From Acidobacteriaceae bacterium (GTDB taxonomy: Bacteria; Acidobacteriota; Terriglobia; Terriglobales; Acidobacteriaceae), in contig PKXQ01000105.1 in the NCBI GenBank assembly GCA_003132405.1, forward strand, positions 1 through 51,999: a stretch of 51,999 nt of DNA. Direction: 5' to 3'. Shown here piece by piece: positions 22,819 to 32,126 of the stretch (position 1 is its first letter; every line of letters begins with the position of its first letter). The position numbers were made by a program, and so were the translations under genes. Under the pieces are notes generated by a model. It worked only from the letters and a program-made list of their open reading frames with translations, did not search any database and was not told the origin of the DNA.

Positions 22819-23430
22819 ATGAGTCACAGAACTGGAAATACAACATCCGAGGTGTCGGCACGGGTGGGCGTCCAAGAACTGGTCGCGCGGCTGCGCGCGC
22901 TGCCCGCATCGGCCTTTGATGGGACGGAGACTATCCGGGCGTTGCTGACAGAGATGCCGGTGTCGGAGGCAAGCCTTGCGCCTTATTTGACTTGGGACCG
23001 GCAGCATTACACGCGCAATCTCATCGACAAGACCGACCTCTACGAATTGCTCGCCATCTGCTGGGAGGTTGGGCAGGGCAGTTCGGTGCACAACCATCGC
23101 GGGCAGAATTGCTGGATGGCGGCCCCGATGGGCAGCTTGCTGGTGGAAAATTTTCATGTGGGATTTGAGGATAGCCAGACCGGAAAGTGTCAGTTGACCG
23201 CATCTAATACGGTGGAGCTAACGGCGGCGAATCCGTGCGCGGTCGATCCGCGGGAGCCGGTGCATAGGGTGGTCAATCCGCGGACGGCGAATCAGCGGGC
23301 GGTGACACTGCACGTCTATTCGCGTCCCTTTGATAGTTGTGTCGTCTATTCGCCCGAGCAGGGAACGTGCGGAGACATACGGCTTCACTACAATACAGCT
23401 TTTGGAAAACCAGTACCCAGTACCTGGTAA
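22819..23430 (+). CDS. Cysteine dioxygenase type I-like protein
   Basis: Cupin-fold non-haem iron enzyme that oxidises cysteine (or a related thiol) to the sulfinate. The 203-residue protein shows the two metal-binding His in HNHRGQNCWM (HxH, about residues 90-92) and a third His in TLHVYSRPF near 165, as well as the conserved SxxHNH context. ATG 22819 is preferred to 22789. The last residues (KPVPSTW) and the stop codon are encoded by the left arm of the inverted repeat at 23410, so the original C-terminus may have been altered. Confidence 0.88.
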   Translation: MSHRTGNTTSEVSARVGVQELVARLRALPASAFDGTETIRALLTEMPVSEASLAPYLTWDRQHYTRNLIDKTDLYELLAICWEVGQGSSVHNHRGQNCWMAAPMGSLLVENFHVGFEDSQTGKCQLTASNTVELTAANPCAVDPREPVHRVVNPRTANQRAVTLHVYSRPFDSCVVYSPEQGTCGDIRLHYNTAFGKPVPSTW

Positions 23431-23531
23431 CCAGTACCCAGTCGACAGCCTTTTTTTGTCTGCTCCAACGGATCTGGCTGACTTGGATAGAAGTCTTTTT
23501 CTGGGTACTGGTTACTGGGTACTGGGTACTG
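23410..23531. repeat. Word-built inverted repeat (CAGTACCC word)
   Basis: Arms 23411-23441 and 23501-23531 are 31 bp and reverse-complementary at 29 positions. Each is built of CAGTACCC/CAGTAACC words. The left arm contains the last codons and the TAA of the dioxygenase gene; the right arm ends 18 bases before the next gene's start. The loop is about 59 nt and contains a T7 run. Confidence 0.9.
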
Positions 23532-23548
23532 AATTTCAAGGAGGAATC

Positions 23549-24379
23549 GTGAGGAAATACCTGGGAGTTTTGGCTGGAATGGCTGCGCTATGTGTGATGT
23601 CGTGGGCGCAGGCTCCAGCGCAAGGTCAAACTCCCGATCAGGCTTCGGCGCAGACTCAGGCTCCCGCGCCAACACCGGCTCAGGCTCCGGCGCAAACCTC
23701 TGCTCAGACTCAAGCCCCTGAGGCGGCTCCGATTCCGGCCTCGGATCTGGGAAAGAAAATCACCCTGGTGCCATTTCCGCGGGTCGAGTTTTTTGTTGGC
23801 GGGACATATGCGGAGGCGGGCTTTTACAATGCCGGACACTGGGCGGGCCTGCCCGGCTGGGACAGTTCTTTGGGCTTGAACTTGACGCATTGGCTGGGAT
23901 TCATCGTGGAGGGCGGCGAATACTTTGGCACCTCGAAGATTCCAACGGGGCAGCAGGCGCCATTTCCGCCCTGTCCGTCGTTTTGCCCTTACACATCACC
24001 CACGTTCGATGCGACCACACGCGAATACAACATCCTTTTCGGCGGCCAGGTGGCGCGCCGCAAGTATGAACGGTGGACACCGCGCGGCGAATTCTTGTAT
24101 GGACATCAGGGCGTGCGCGGAATCGCCTCTGGCGGAGGCGCCCAGGTGACCGAGATCGGAACCGGACGGGCGCTGGTGGCTGGCGGGGGGCTCGACTATA
24201 AAATCAATCCGCGCTTTGCCCTGCGCTTGAACGCGGACTATTTCCAGACGGGCACAGACTTTACACTCCTCGGCAAGCAGAAGCAGGACAATTTCCGGGT
24301 CTCGGTGGGCATAGTCATTCGCAACGTGCACAAGAAGCGGCACACGCTGGAAGAAGAGAACCGGAGCGAGCAGCAATAG
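23549..24379 (+). CDS. Outer-membrane beta-barrel protein
   Basis: A 276-residue exported protein. The signal peptide (YLGVLAGMAALCVMSWAQA) is followed by an Ala/Pro/Gln/Thr tract of repeated QAPA/QTSAQ units (residues about 22-60), then a region with alternating strands (FFVGGTYAEAGFYNAG, LGLNLTHWLGFIVEGGEYFG, LRLNADYFQTG, NFRVSVGIVIRN) typical of an OmpA/OmpW-like eight-strand barrel. The GTG start is fixed by AAGGAGG just upstream. Function is unknown. Confidence 0.75.
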   Translation: MRKYLGVLAGMAALCVMSWAQAPAQGQTPDQASAQTQAPAPTPAQAPAQTSAQTQAPEAAPIPASDLGKKITLVPFPRVEFFVGGTYAEAGFYNAGHWAGLPGWDSSLGLNLTHWLGFIVEGGEYFGTSKIPTGQQAPFPPCPSFCPYTSPTFDATTREYNILFGGQVARRKYERWTPRGEFLYGHQGVRGIASGGGAQVTEIGTGRALVAGGGLDYKINPRFALRLNADYFQTGTDFTLLGKQKQDNFRVSVGIVIRNVHKKRHTLEEENRSEQQ

Positions 24380-24390
24380 GGCGCGCGGCT

Positions 24391-24507
24391 CTTCGTCGTT
24401 CGTCGCTCTCTCTTCGTCGTTCGCTGTTCGTCGTTCGGGACTGAGTTTGCCGGCTTGCAAACGCTTCGCGAATCGCGAACGACGACGAGCGAACAGCGGG
24501 GCGCGAA
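24391..24507. repeat. Word-built inverted repeat (TTCGTCG word)
   Basis: The left arm 24391-24439 consists of CTTCGTCGTTCG-type words; the right arm 24468-24507 (CGCGAACGACGACGAGCGAACAGC, quoted as parts) is an imperfect complement. It lies between the convergent barrel gene and the YtxH gene. The same word (TCGTTCGCTGTTCG) appears at 43355. Confidence 0.75.
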
Positions 24508-24547
24508 CCACGACTCGAACGGTGTCCGCTACAGATCCGCTGCCGTC

Positions 24548-24841
24548 CTACGAGCGGCGAAGCATATCGCTGATGGGCTTGGTTCTTGAGCGGACTTCGT
24601 CGGCGAGATCGGCGCCCTTTTCGACTACTTCTTCGAAGCGGCTCTTCGCTTCATCGGTCCATTCCGAGGCGGTTTCGAGAACGTCGTCGTAGGAGCGGCG
24701 CAAGTCTTTCCGCAACTGCCGGCCAGCCTTCGGAGCCAGCAACAATCCGAGGGCAGCACCTACGCCGAGGCCGATCATCAGGAAAGTGATGGCCGTGCCG
24801 ACCGTGTTGCTCTCTGAACTCTCGTATTTTCCTGTGCGCAT
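24548..24841 (-). CDS. YtxH-domain membrane protein
   Basis: A 97-residue small protein: one TM helix (TAITFLMIGLGVGAALGLLLA) followed by the YtxH signature APKAGRQLRKDLRRSYDD and an amphipathic alpha-helical tail. YtxH proteins are general-stress-associated with no known biochemical role. The ATG 24841 has AGGAGG seven bases upstream; the frame continues to 24880 without support. A two-level palindrome (24858-24898) lies just before its ribosome site. Confidence 0.88.
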   Translation of the reverse strand: MRTGKYESSESNTVGTAITFLMIGLGVGAALGLLLAPKAGRQLRKDLRRSYDDVLETASEWTDEAKSRFEEVVEKGADLADEVRSRTKPISDMLRRS

Positions 24842-24857
24842 AAAAACCTCCTGATTT

Positions 24858-24898
24858 CTAGAATGCCAAACGGGGAGCACCCCGTCTCTACATTCTAG
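24858..24898. repeat. Nested palindrome upstream of the YtxH gene
   Basis: Outer arms CTAGAATG (24858-24865) and CATTCTAG (24891-24898) enclose an inner perfect stem ACGGGG/CCCCGT (24870-24885). It would sit in the YtxH mRNA leader, upstream of the Shine-Dalgarno sequence. Confidence 0.65.
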
Positions 24899-25065
24899 TC
24901 CTTATATTGGACTGATAATTTGTGATTTGTGATTGGACAGCAGGCCTGTTCCCACAATCGCTTGCGGCTGTGTAAAATGAAGTATTAATTCCAAGTGCGG
25001 CGGGAAAGTTGGCACCTGCCCCGCTGCCAGAATTCCTAGCAGAGTGAAGGAGATGTAAACCAGCA

Positions 25066-25629
25066 ATGTCGATTCCAGCGACCCAACTCCGTCCCGGCAT
25101 GATCATTAAGCACAACAATGATTTGCATTCCGTGTTCAGCGTCGAGCACCGTACGCCGGGCAATCTGCGCGCCTTCATACAGGCCAAGTTACGCAACCTG
25201 CGCACGGGAGCCATGTTCGAGCATCGTTTCCGTTCGCCCGATCCGATCGAGAAAGTCAACGTGGACGAGGAGAACATGGAGTTCCTCTACAGCGACGGAG
25301 ACGATTACTACTTCATGAACACGGAGAACTACGAGCAGACGCATCTCACGCGCGGCACGCTGGGCGATGCGGTGGATTACCTGACGCCGAATCTGCAGAT
25401 CAAGGTGGAATTTTTCGACGGCAAAGCCGTGGGCATCGAGTTGCCGCAAACCGTCGTGCTGACGGTGATGGAGGTCGAGCCTGGATTGAAGAGCGCAACC
25501 GCCTCGAGCGTGACCAAACCCGCGAAGACAGAGACTGGCCTGATTGTGCAGGTGCCTCCGTTCATCAACGAGGGCGAGAAGATCAAGGTCGACACGGCCG
25601 AGGGAACTTATTTGTCGCGAGCGCAATAA
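25066..25629 (+). CDS. efp: Elongation factor P
   Basis: EF-P relieves ribosome stalling at polyproline. The 187-residue protein shows all three OB-like domains and the C-terminal signature VPPFINEGEKIKVDTAEGTYLSRA. The tip of domain I, which enters the peptidyl-transferase centre, reads RTPGNLRAF (residues 29-37): Asn33 stands where the modified Lys34 (E. coli) or Arg32 (Pseudomonas) is normally found, with Arg two residues on. So neither the EpmA nor the EarP modification site is in its usual position. It is separated from acyP by a word-built repeat. Confidence 0.96.
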   Translation: MSIPATQLRPGMIIKHNNDLHSVFSVEHRTPGNLRAFIQAKLRNLRTGAMFEHRFRSPDPIEKVNVDEENMEFLYSDGDDYYFMNTENYEQTHLTRGTLGDAVDYLTPNLQIKVEFFDGKAVGIELPQTVVLTVMEVEPGLKSATASSVTKPAKTETGLIVQVPPFINEGEKIKVDTAEGTYLSRAQ

Positions 25630-25716
25630 GGTCAGAGGTTAGAGGTCAGATTGCAGAGGTGAAGAGCGTTCAGCTCTGGTCTTTACCTCTGCAATCTGAC
25701 CTCTTACCTCTGCAAT
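25630..25716. repeat. Word-built inverted repeat (GGTCAGA/GCAGAGGT words)
   Basis: Arms 25630-25664 and 25681-25716 are near-perfect complements, each made of GGTCAGAGGT/TTGCAGAGGT words; the inner part adds GAGC/GCTC. It begins one base after the efp stop and ends six bases before the acyP start, so the acyP start has no separate Shine-Dalgarno. Confidence 0.88.
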
Positions 25717-25722
25717 CACTCG

Positions 25723-26025
25723 ATGGCTTCCACCGACGATCAATCTCGCACTCTCGCGCGCCGTTTTCTGGTGTACGGCCGCGTCCATGGTGTGGGCTTC
25801 CGCTGGTTTGTCGAGCGCGAGGCGCACATTTTGCAGATTGCCGGATGGGTGCGAAACAATCATGATGGCACGGTCGAGGTTCTGGCCATGGGAACGCGCG
25901 ATCAACTGTCGGGGTTGCGGTCGCGGTTGCAGGAAGGGCCGCGCGCCGCGCGCGTAGATAGGGTTGAAGACTTCGACGCCGAGCCGGTTGCGGGACTCGG
26001 TTCATTTCAAGTTCGAGGAGCTTAG
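25723..26025 (+). CDS. acyP: Acylphosphatase
   Basis: Hydrolyses acyl phosphates. The 100-residue protein has both family signatures: GRVHGVGFRWF (phosphate loop with the catalytic Arg) and GWVRNNHDGTVEV (catalytic Asn). The N-terminus of about ten extra polar residues is longer than usual. The start is ATG 25723, with no clear ribosome site. It may be read through from efp; apt follows after 21 bases. Confidence 0.93.
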   Translation: MASTDDQSRTLARRFLVYGRVHGVGFRWFVEREAHILQIAGWVRNNHDGTVEVLAMGTRDQLSGLRSRLQEGPRAARVDRVEDFDAEPVAGLGSFQVRGA

Positions 26026-26046
26026 CGTTAGGAGCTTAACTTCAGG

Positions 26047-26607
26047 ATGAGAACATCGACGGAAAAGTTGATTGAGGCAGCGGACTGCGACCGATTGAAG
26101 AAGCTGATCCGGGAGGTGCCTGACTTCCCCAAGAAGGGCATTCTCTTTTATGACATCACCACGCTGCTGAAGGATAAAGTCGGCTTCGCGCTGCTGATCG
26201 ACGCGCTCTCGGCAAATTACATTGGCAAAGAGATCGACCTGGTGCTGGGCATGGAGGCTCGCGGATTTATTTTTGGTCCGGCGCTGGCCTATCGTTTGAA
26301 TGCGGGATTTGTTCCCGTCCGCAAGCCAGGGAAGTTGCCGGCGGAAACGCTGAAGATCAGCTACGAGTTGGAGTATGGCAGCAACGCGCTCGAAGTTCAC
26401 AAGGACGCGATCATCAAGGGCCAGCGGATTTTGATCGTGGACGACCTGCTGGCGACGGGCGGCACGGCGGTCGCTACGGCGGAGCTGGCGAGCGGCCTCG
26501 GAGCAACGATTGCGGGACTTGCCTTTGTGGTGGAACTCGACTTCTTGAAGGGTCGCGAGCGATTGCAGAAGTACGACGTTTTCTCGCTGCTGCACTACGA
26601 TCAGTAG
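26047..26607 (+). CDS. apt: Adenine phosphoribosyltransferase
   Basis: Salvages adenine to AMP with PRPP. The 186-residue protein carries [15 protein letters not shown], the base-binding [20 protein letters not shown] and the PRPP loop [14 protein letters not shown]. All motifs are intact. It follows acyP at 21 bases, probably one transcript. Confidence 0.97.
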   Translation: MRTSTEKLIEAADCDRLKKLIREVPDFPKKGILFYDITTLLKDKVGFALLIDALSANYIGKEIDLVLGMEARGFIFGPALAYRLNAGFVPVRKPGKLPAETLKISYELEYGSNALEVHKDAIIKGQRILIVDDLLATGGTAVATAELASGLGATIAGLAFVVELDFLKGRERLQKYDVFSLLHYDQ

Positions 26608-26705
26608 GACTGGGATCAGTAGGATTCGCGAGAGAAGGATCGACTGCTGCAGCGGCTCTCAGAACTCAGGGCCGGGAACTTGTCGCTTCAACTTCTAGCT
26701 TCGCG

Positions 26706-26837
26706 TTACTTTATCAGGCGTTCAACGGCCAGGAACAGACTTCTCCAAATTGCGACACTGACGGCGAGCGACGCGGTATAGGAGAAGATTGCGATCCAAT
26801 TCCATTGGACATCTGCTTCCTGCTCACGGAACCTCAT
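26706..26837 (-). CDS. Small membrane protein, 43 residues
   Basis: MRFREQEADVQWNWIAIF starts a protein with an acidic/polar N-terminus, one TM helix (WIAIFSYTASLAVSVAIWRSLFLAV) and a short basic tail (ERLIK). AAGGAG lies nine bases before ATG 26837. Size, TM helix and ribosome site make it a plausible real gene; no family is recognised. The same frame is open upstream to 26990, but that part is made of the tandem repeats at 26857-26908. Confidence 0.5.
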   Translation of the reverse strand: MRFREQEADVQWNWIAIFSYTASLAVSVAIWRSLFLAVERLIK

Positions 26838-26856
26838 GGGGGAGGGCTCCTTACTG

Positions 26857-26908
26857 TTTTCTTGCGCGAACCTTTTCTTGCGCCAACCTGTTTTCTTGCG
26901 CCAACCTA
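26857..26908. repeat. Three tandem copies of an 18-bp unit
   Basis: TTTTCTTGCGCGAACC, then TTTTCTTGCGCCAACCTG and TTTTCTTGCGCCAACCTA. It lies just upstream of the small membrane protein gene, and the rest of 26838-27169 shows no gene. Confidence 0.8.
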
Positions 26909-27169
26909 AAGATGCAATTATATGCCCCTTCGTTGCTTCCGGTAAGTGACTTAAAACATTCCTCAGGATTATCTGCCCGTTTTTCGGCACTGGGTGTAAT
27001 CATCCGTCTTGCGGTAAATTTAGGCATGCCATAAGCGTTGCGAAGACCGGTATTGCGAAGCCAGCGTGCGAGAATTCTTGCGGTGCACCTGCCCCAACCG
27101 TCGCCTGTCCTGATGGTATTCGGCAATGTGGAGTGCTGGTGGTAAGCTAGGATTTTTGGAGCAGCAGCG

Positions 27170-28099
27170 ATGGCGCGGGCGCGGAGATTTGAGCACAATC
27201 CTGAATGCGCCTTCCAACTCGAGGCCAAATCCAAAGCACGGTTCAGGGAAACCTCCAACCAACGCCGTGGCCGATACGCGAATCAAACCTTCATCGGACA
27301 GTTCATCCAACTTTCGGCCAAACTCGGTCTCTTGCTCGGAGCCGCGCTGGTGGTGTGCAGCTTCGGAGCAGAGGCCGATCCCAGTCCGTTGCCGCCCTCG
27401 ATCACTACCGCGCCGCTAACGGTGCAACAGGTGGTGAGCAATCTGGTTCGAAAAGATGCGGAGCGAGCACAGGCGCTGCGCCACTATGAATCCACGCGCA
27501 TCTACCATCTTGCCTATCGCGGATTTCCGAGCGATCGCGACGCCGAGATGACCGTGGAGGCTACTTTTGACAGCCCTTCCACCAAGAACTTTAAAATCAT
27601 TTCTCAATCGGGATCGAAGCTGATCATCGAGCGCGTGTTCAAGCGGCTGCTGGAGAGCGAGAAGGAAGCGGCGGAGCCGCAGATACATGCGCGCACCCTG
27701 CTCAACCCTGAAAATTACGATATTGCGCTGGTAGGCTACGAACCGTCAGGCTCGGGCGGCCAATATGTGCTTGAGGTCTATCCTAAGGCGACGAGCAAAT
27801 ATGTCTATCGCGGCAAGGTGTGGGTCGACGGCGCCGATTTCGCGGTGACGCGCATTGACGCCGAACCCGCGCAGAATCCTTCTTTCTGGACGAAGAAGAG
27901 CGAGATTCATCACCAGTACACGAAGATCCAAAATTTCTGGCTGCCGCAGCGTAACGAATCGGTGAGCTACATACGCCTCGGCGGGCGCGCCACGCTGACG
28001 ATTGAATATAACAACTACCACGTGGTGGATTCGCAGGTCGCAGGCAACTCTGGGAAGATGCGGCGTCCAGCGCAGCCCTACGCCACGGAGATTTACTAG
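27170..28099 (+). CDS. Outer-membrane lipoprotein-sorting (LolA/LolB-fold) family protein
   Basis: A 309-residue protein resembling the 'outer membrane lipoprotein-sorting protein' family (COG2834): an open beta-barrel that could carry lipid. An N-terminal extension of about 45 basic residues precedes a hydrophobic segment (LGLLLGAALVVCSFGA) that could be a signal peptide or anchor; Met/Val starts closer to it are possible. The core has FKIISQSGSKLIIERVF, ARTLLNPENYDIALVG, YVLEVYPKATSKYVYRGKVWVDGADFAVTRID, and WLPQRNESVSYIRLGGRATLTIEY. The role is not established. Confidence 0.75.
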   Translation: MARARRFEHNPECAFQLEAKSKARFRETSNQRRGRYANQTFIGQFIQLSAKLGLLLGAALVVCSFGAEADPSPLPPSITTAPLTVQQVVSNLVRKDAERAQALRHYESTRIYHLAYRGFPSDRDAEMTVEATFDSPSTKNFKIISQSGSKLIIERVFKRLLESEKEAAEPQIHARTLLNPENYDIALVGYEPSGSGGQYVLEVYPKATSKYVYRGKVWVDGADFAVTRIDAEPAQNPSFWTKKSEIHHQYTKIQNFWLPQRNESVSYIRLGGRATLTIEYNNYHVVDSQVAGNSGKMRRPAQPYATEIY

Positions 28100-28125
28100 A
28101 CGCGATCCGGTAGTACAATCCGGCC

Positions 28126-28647
28126 ATGGGTGGCCTGTCACAGCCGAGCGTAAATCCAGATTTCAATCCAACCATTGAGCCGCAAGAATCCAGCGTTCGC
28201 CCGATTCTCATCGGAATCGTCGTCGTCGGGATCGTCGTCGGCGTGCTGGCGCTGATTCTTCGCTCGGAGGGAAAAAAACCTGCCGAGCCGCCGCCCTATG
28301 CCGCGAACCTGAAATTCTCGGACCTGAAGACCAGCGCCGCGCAGAATTTTGTGGGCGCGACCGTCAACTATCTTGACGGCGTCATCACCAATACCGGCAA
28401 TAAAACCGTCATCCACGCCGTGGTGAAGATCACATTTAAAGACGACATGGGACAGACGGCGCAGCGCGAAGAACTTCCCATCCACGTACTGCGCACCGGC
28501 GGACCGTATGATGAGGCGGTCGACCTCACGCTCTGGCCACTCGCGCCGGGCGAGAGCAAACCGTTCCGCCTGATCTTCGAAAACATTTCCGCACAGTGGA
28601 ACCACGCATACCCGGATTTGCAGGTCAGCGAGGTCACCGTAAGGTAA
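28126..28647 (+). CDS. DUF2393 family membrane-anchored protein
   Basis: A 173-residue protein: polar N-terminus, one TM helix (ILIGIVVVGIVVGVLALIL, about residues 27-46), then a periplasmic immunoglobulin-like domain (YLDGVITNTGNKTVIHAVVKITF, ... FRLIFENISAQWN) as in DUF2393. The function is unknown. It follows the LolA-like gene by 26 bases and precedes selD by 44 bases. Confidence 0.8.
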   Translation: MGGLSQPSVNPDFNPTIEPQESSVRPILIGIVVVGIVVGVLALILRSEGKKPAEPPPYAANLKFSDLKTSAAQNFVGATVNYLDGVITNTGNKTVIHAVVKITFKDDMGQTAQREELPIHVLRTGGPYDEAVDLTLWPLAPGESKPFRLIFENISAQWNHAYPDLQVSEVTVR

Positions 28648-28691
28648 GTGCTGAGGCACTGATCACTGGTCTCCTCCGCTACAATGGCCTC

Positions 28692-29762
28692 GTGCCTGAT
28701 AAGAAACCATTCCGTCTGACGGAGTCCGTTAAAGCTGCGGGTTGAGCATCCAAGCTGAGTCCGGCGGCGCTGGACACGGTGCTTGGGAAATTAGCCCGGC
28801 AACACGACCCGAATGTGCTAGTCGGCTTCGAGCACGCCGACGACGCCGGAGTGTATCTGCTGACGCCGGAAACGGCGCTGGTGCAGACGGTAGATTTTTT
28901 TACGCCCATCGTGGACGATCCCTACACCTTCGGCCAGATCGCCGCGACCAATGCGCTTAGCGATGTGTATGCCATGGGCGGAAAGCCGCTTACTTCTCTT
29001 GCGCTCGTCTGCTTTCCGAAGAAAGGCGACCTCGATATTTTGGAGCGCATTCTCGCCGGCGGCTTGTCGAAGATGATTGAGGCAGGATGCACCGTGATCG
29101 GCGGCCACAGCATCCGTGATGAAGAAACAAAATTCGGATATTCGGTTACGGGAGTAGTTCATCCGGAGCGCGTGCTGGCAAATCAGGGCGCTCGGGTGGG
29201 TGATCGTTTGCTGTTCACGAAGTCGCTGGGCACGGGAGTGATTTCCACGGCGATCAAGAAGGGCGTAGCCAAGCAAGCGTGGATCGATGCCGCTGTGAAG
29301 TCGATGACGACACTGAACAAGACGGCGGCTGAGGTGATTAGCGATAATCATGCGGGCACGGGGCTTAAGTGGTCTGTTCACGCCCTCACCGATATCACCG
29401 GCTTCGGACTGATTGGTCACACTCGCGAGATGGCGTTTGCCTCTAACGTCAGCGTTATTCTTCGATCTGCGAAGATTTCGGCGCTCGAAGGCGCACTTGA
29501 TTGCATTCACGCCAAATACATTCCCGGCGGACTCAAAGCAAATCGCGACTTTGCGGAATGTATGGTGGGCTACGATCCGTCCGTGCCGGACGATATCCGC
29601 ACGCTGCTTTTCGATCCGCAGACTGCGGGAGGATTGCTGATCTCAGTCGCCGCCGACGATGCCGCCGCGCTGACGCTCGCGCTCCAGAAAGCCGGGGTTC
29701 CTACGGTTGAAATTGGCGAGGTGATCGCGAGCACGAAACCGCTGATCCAAGTCACTCTCTGA
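28692..29762 (+). CDS. selD: Selenide, water dikinase with selenocysteine (in-frame UGA at 28743-28745)
   Basis: Makes selenophosphate from selenide and ATP for Sec-tRNA and selenouridine synthesis. From GTG 28692 the frame reads PDKKPFRLTESVKAAG-U-ASKLSP: the UGA at codon 18 is exactly where SelD has its catalytic Cys/Sec (C17 in E. coli, motif AAGCxxK). Read through, it has 356 residues, the family length. The rest is typical: DDAGVYLLTPETALVQTVDFFTPIVDDPYTFGQIAATNALSDVYAMGG, and TDITGFGLIGH. A bacterial SECIS-like hairpin follows the UGA. Ordinary gene callers start it at GTG 28779 and lose the active site. It implies selA, selB and selC elsewhere. Confidence 0.95.
28752..28784 (+). promoter_or_regulatory. 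Bacterial SECIS-like hairpin in selD
   Basis: The lower stem is AAGC/GCTT (28752-28755 with 28781-28784). After an internal loop comes the apical stem GTCCGGC/GCTGGAC (28759-28765 with 28769-28775, one G-U pair) with the triloop GGC. The apical loop lies 21-23 nt after the UGA, within the spacing known for SelB-recognised elements, and contains the expected G. Confidence 0.8.
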
Positions 29763-29770
29763 TGAGCGCT

Positions 29771-30061
29771 CACGCTGCGCTGATCATTGCCGAGATGTAG
29801 GCGAGATGATGGTCGTCGTGCTCTGCCACAAAGTACCAGTCGCATCGCTGTTTTCAGGCGCGGATGGAGCGCGGTGCGGACGAATATTACGCGGTCGATG
29901 TTTTTTACTTTGCTCAACAGTTGCGCGCGGGCGCTGCGAAATTCAGCCAAGACCTCTTGGACTGAGCGCTGGTTGTGCTGCGCCGCGAAAGTCTTGCGAT
30001 TGGCCAGGTCGGCGATGGTTAGCTGCGATTCATTGTTGATATAGTCATCGACGCGCGCCAT
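29771..30061 (-). pseudogene. DinB-like protein remnant (N-terminus missing, frameshifted)
   Basis: The minus strand encodes the C-terminal half of a DinB/DUF664-type four-helix protein: MARVDDYINNESQLTIADL... LLSKVKN, then a frame change near 29850, after which CDWYFVAEHDDHHLAYISAMISAA gives the family C-terminus with its metal-binding HDDHH. The first half of the family (including the first conserved His) is absent; an in-frame stop lies about 50 bases upstream of the Met. It is probably a dead gene. The surrounding gap of 413 bases holds no other gene. Confidence 0.7.
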
Positions 30062-30175
30062 CCGCCTCCGAGCCTTATTCCGGTCGGTCGCATCTATAAG
30101 CTAAAGAGCGGTCCGCATGGACGCGGTTGGTTCCAAGTATTTTTAATTAATTTTTCGAGCGAAAGGAACTCTTGA

Positions 30176-31165
<990 letters not shown>

Positions 31166-31177
31166 AACGCACGCGTA

Positions 31178-31201
31178 GGGGCGGACGCCCTCGTCTGCCC
31201 C
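31178..31201. repeat. GC palindrome between convergent genes
   Basis: GGGGCGGACG (31178-31187) pairs with CGTCTGCCCC (31192-31201; one G-T) around CCCT. It is related in design to the palindromes at 12902 and 22734 and may act as a bidirectional stop. Confidence 0.65.
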
Positions 31202-31215
31202 GCGGAGCAATGTCC

Positions 31216-32046
31216 CTAACCACCCAGCAGTTTATTGACTTCCGCATAGGGCACGGCGCCCTCCATTTCGCTGTACGTGCCAGAGGTTTTTAATTCTTCA
31301 GCCAAGCGTCGCAGCAATCCCAGGGTTGCGCGCATCGGCCCCGATCCCACGCTGACCCGCGCCACGCCAAGTTTCGCGAGCTCTGGAATCGGAGGCGTTC
31401 CCGGTCCGGCGAGAATGTTCAGTGGACACTCGACGGCCTTGGCGAGCCTTCCAATCGTCTCGGCATCCTTGAGTCCTGGCGCGAATACGCAATCGGCGCC
31501 GGCGTCGCGAAAGGCCAGCAGGCGCCGCAACGCTTCGGAATAGTCGGCATCAGGATTGCCACCGGGCAGCAGAAAAACGTCGGTCCGAGCATTGATCACA
31601 ATTTGTGCGCGCACGTCGACGGCGGCCTGGCGCGCCGCCTTGATCTTTTCGACGGCTAACTCGAAACCAATCAGAGGGCGGGAGGGATCGCTGCTTCCGT
31701 CCTCAAGATTCATCCCGACAACGCCCAACTGAACCAGCTCGCAGGTTGTCTTCGCAACGTCTTCGACGGCAGAGCCGTAGCCGGCTTCGATGTCAGCTGT
31801 GACGGGCACCTGCACGGCGCGGGCGATGCGACCAATGCGGGCCATCATCTCCTCGCGCGGAATATGCTGGCCGTCGGCATAGCCGAGCGAGTAGGCGATG
31901 CCCGCCGAGGTGGTGGCAATTGCGGGGAAGCCGGCATCCTCGAAGATGCGAGCGCTGGCCACATCCCACGCGTTCGGAAGAATGAGCACGTTCGGCCCGC
32001 GATGAAGTTGGCGGAACTGGATTGCCTGATTGGTGCGGGATTCCAT
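31216..32046 (-). CDS. Isocitrate lyase/PEP mutase family protein
   Basis: A 276-residue TIM-barrel of the ICL/PEP mutase superfamily, probably a carbon-carbon lyase (oxaloacetate hydrolase, 2-methylisocitrate lyase or similar). It shows LPNAWDVASARIFEDAGF, ATTSAGIAYSLGYADG, VTADIEAGYG (metal-ligand Asp), NLEDGS and INARTDVFL. It lacks the KKCGH loop of isocitrate lyase, so true isocitrate lyase activity is unlikely. ATG 32046 (MESRTNQ) fits the family start better than 32073. Confidence 0.87.
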   Translation of the reverse strand: MESRTNQAIQFRQLHRGPNVLILPNAWDVASARIFEDAGFPAIATTSAGIAYSLGYADGQHIPREEMMARIGRIARAVQVPVTADIEAGYGSAVEDVAKTTCELVQLGVVGMNLEDGSSDPSRPLIGFELAVEKIKAARQAAVDVRAQIVINARTDVFLLPGGNPDADYSEALRRLLAFRDAGADCVFAPGLKDAETIGRLAKAVECPLNILAGPGTPPIPELAKLGVARVSVGSGPMRATLGLLRRLAEELKTSGTYSEMEGAVPYAEVNKLLGG

Positions 32047-32126
32047 GGTTTTATCGTTTTGTAGCTTTCTCAATTAATTTAGTTAATTTTCTCGATACGG
32101 TGCGCGAGCATTGTCTCTCGCCGCAT

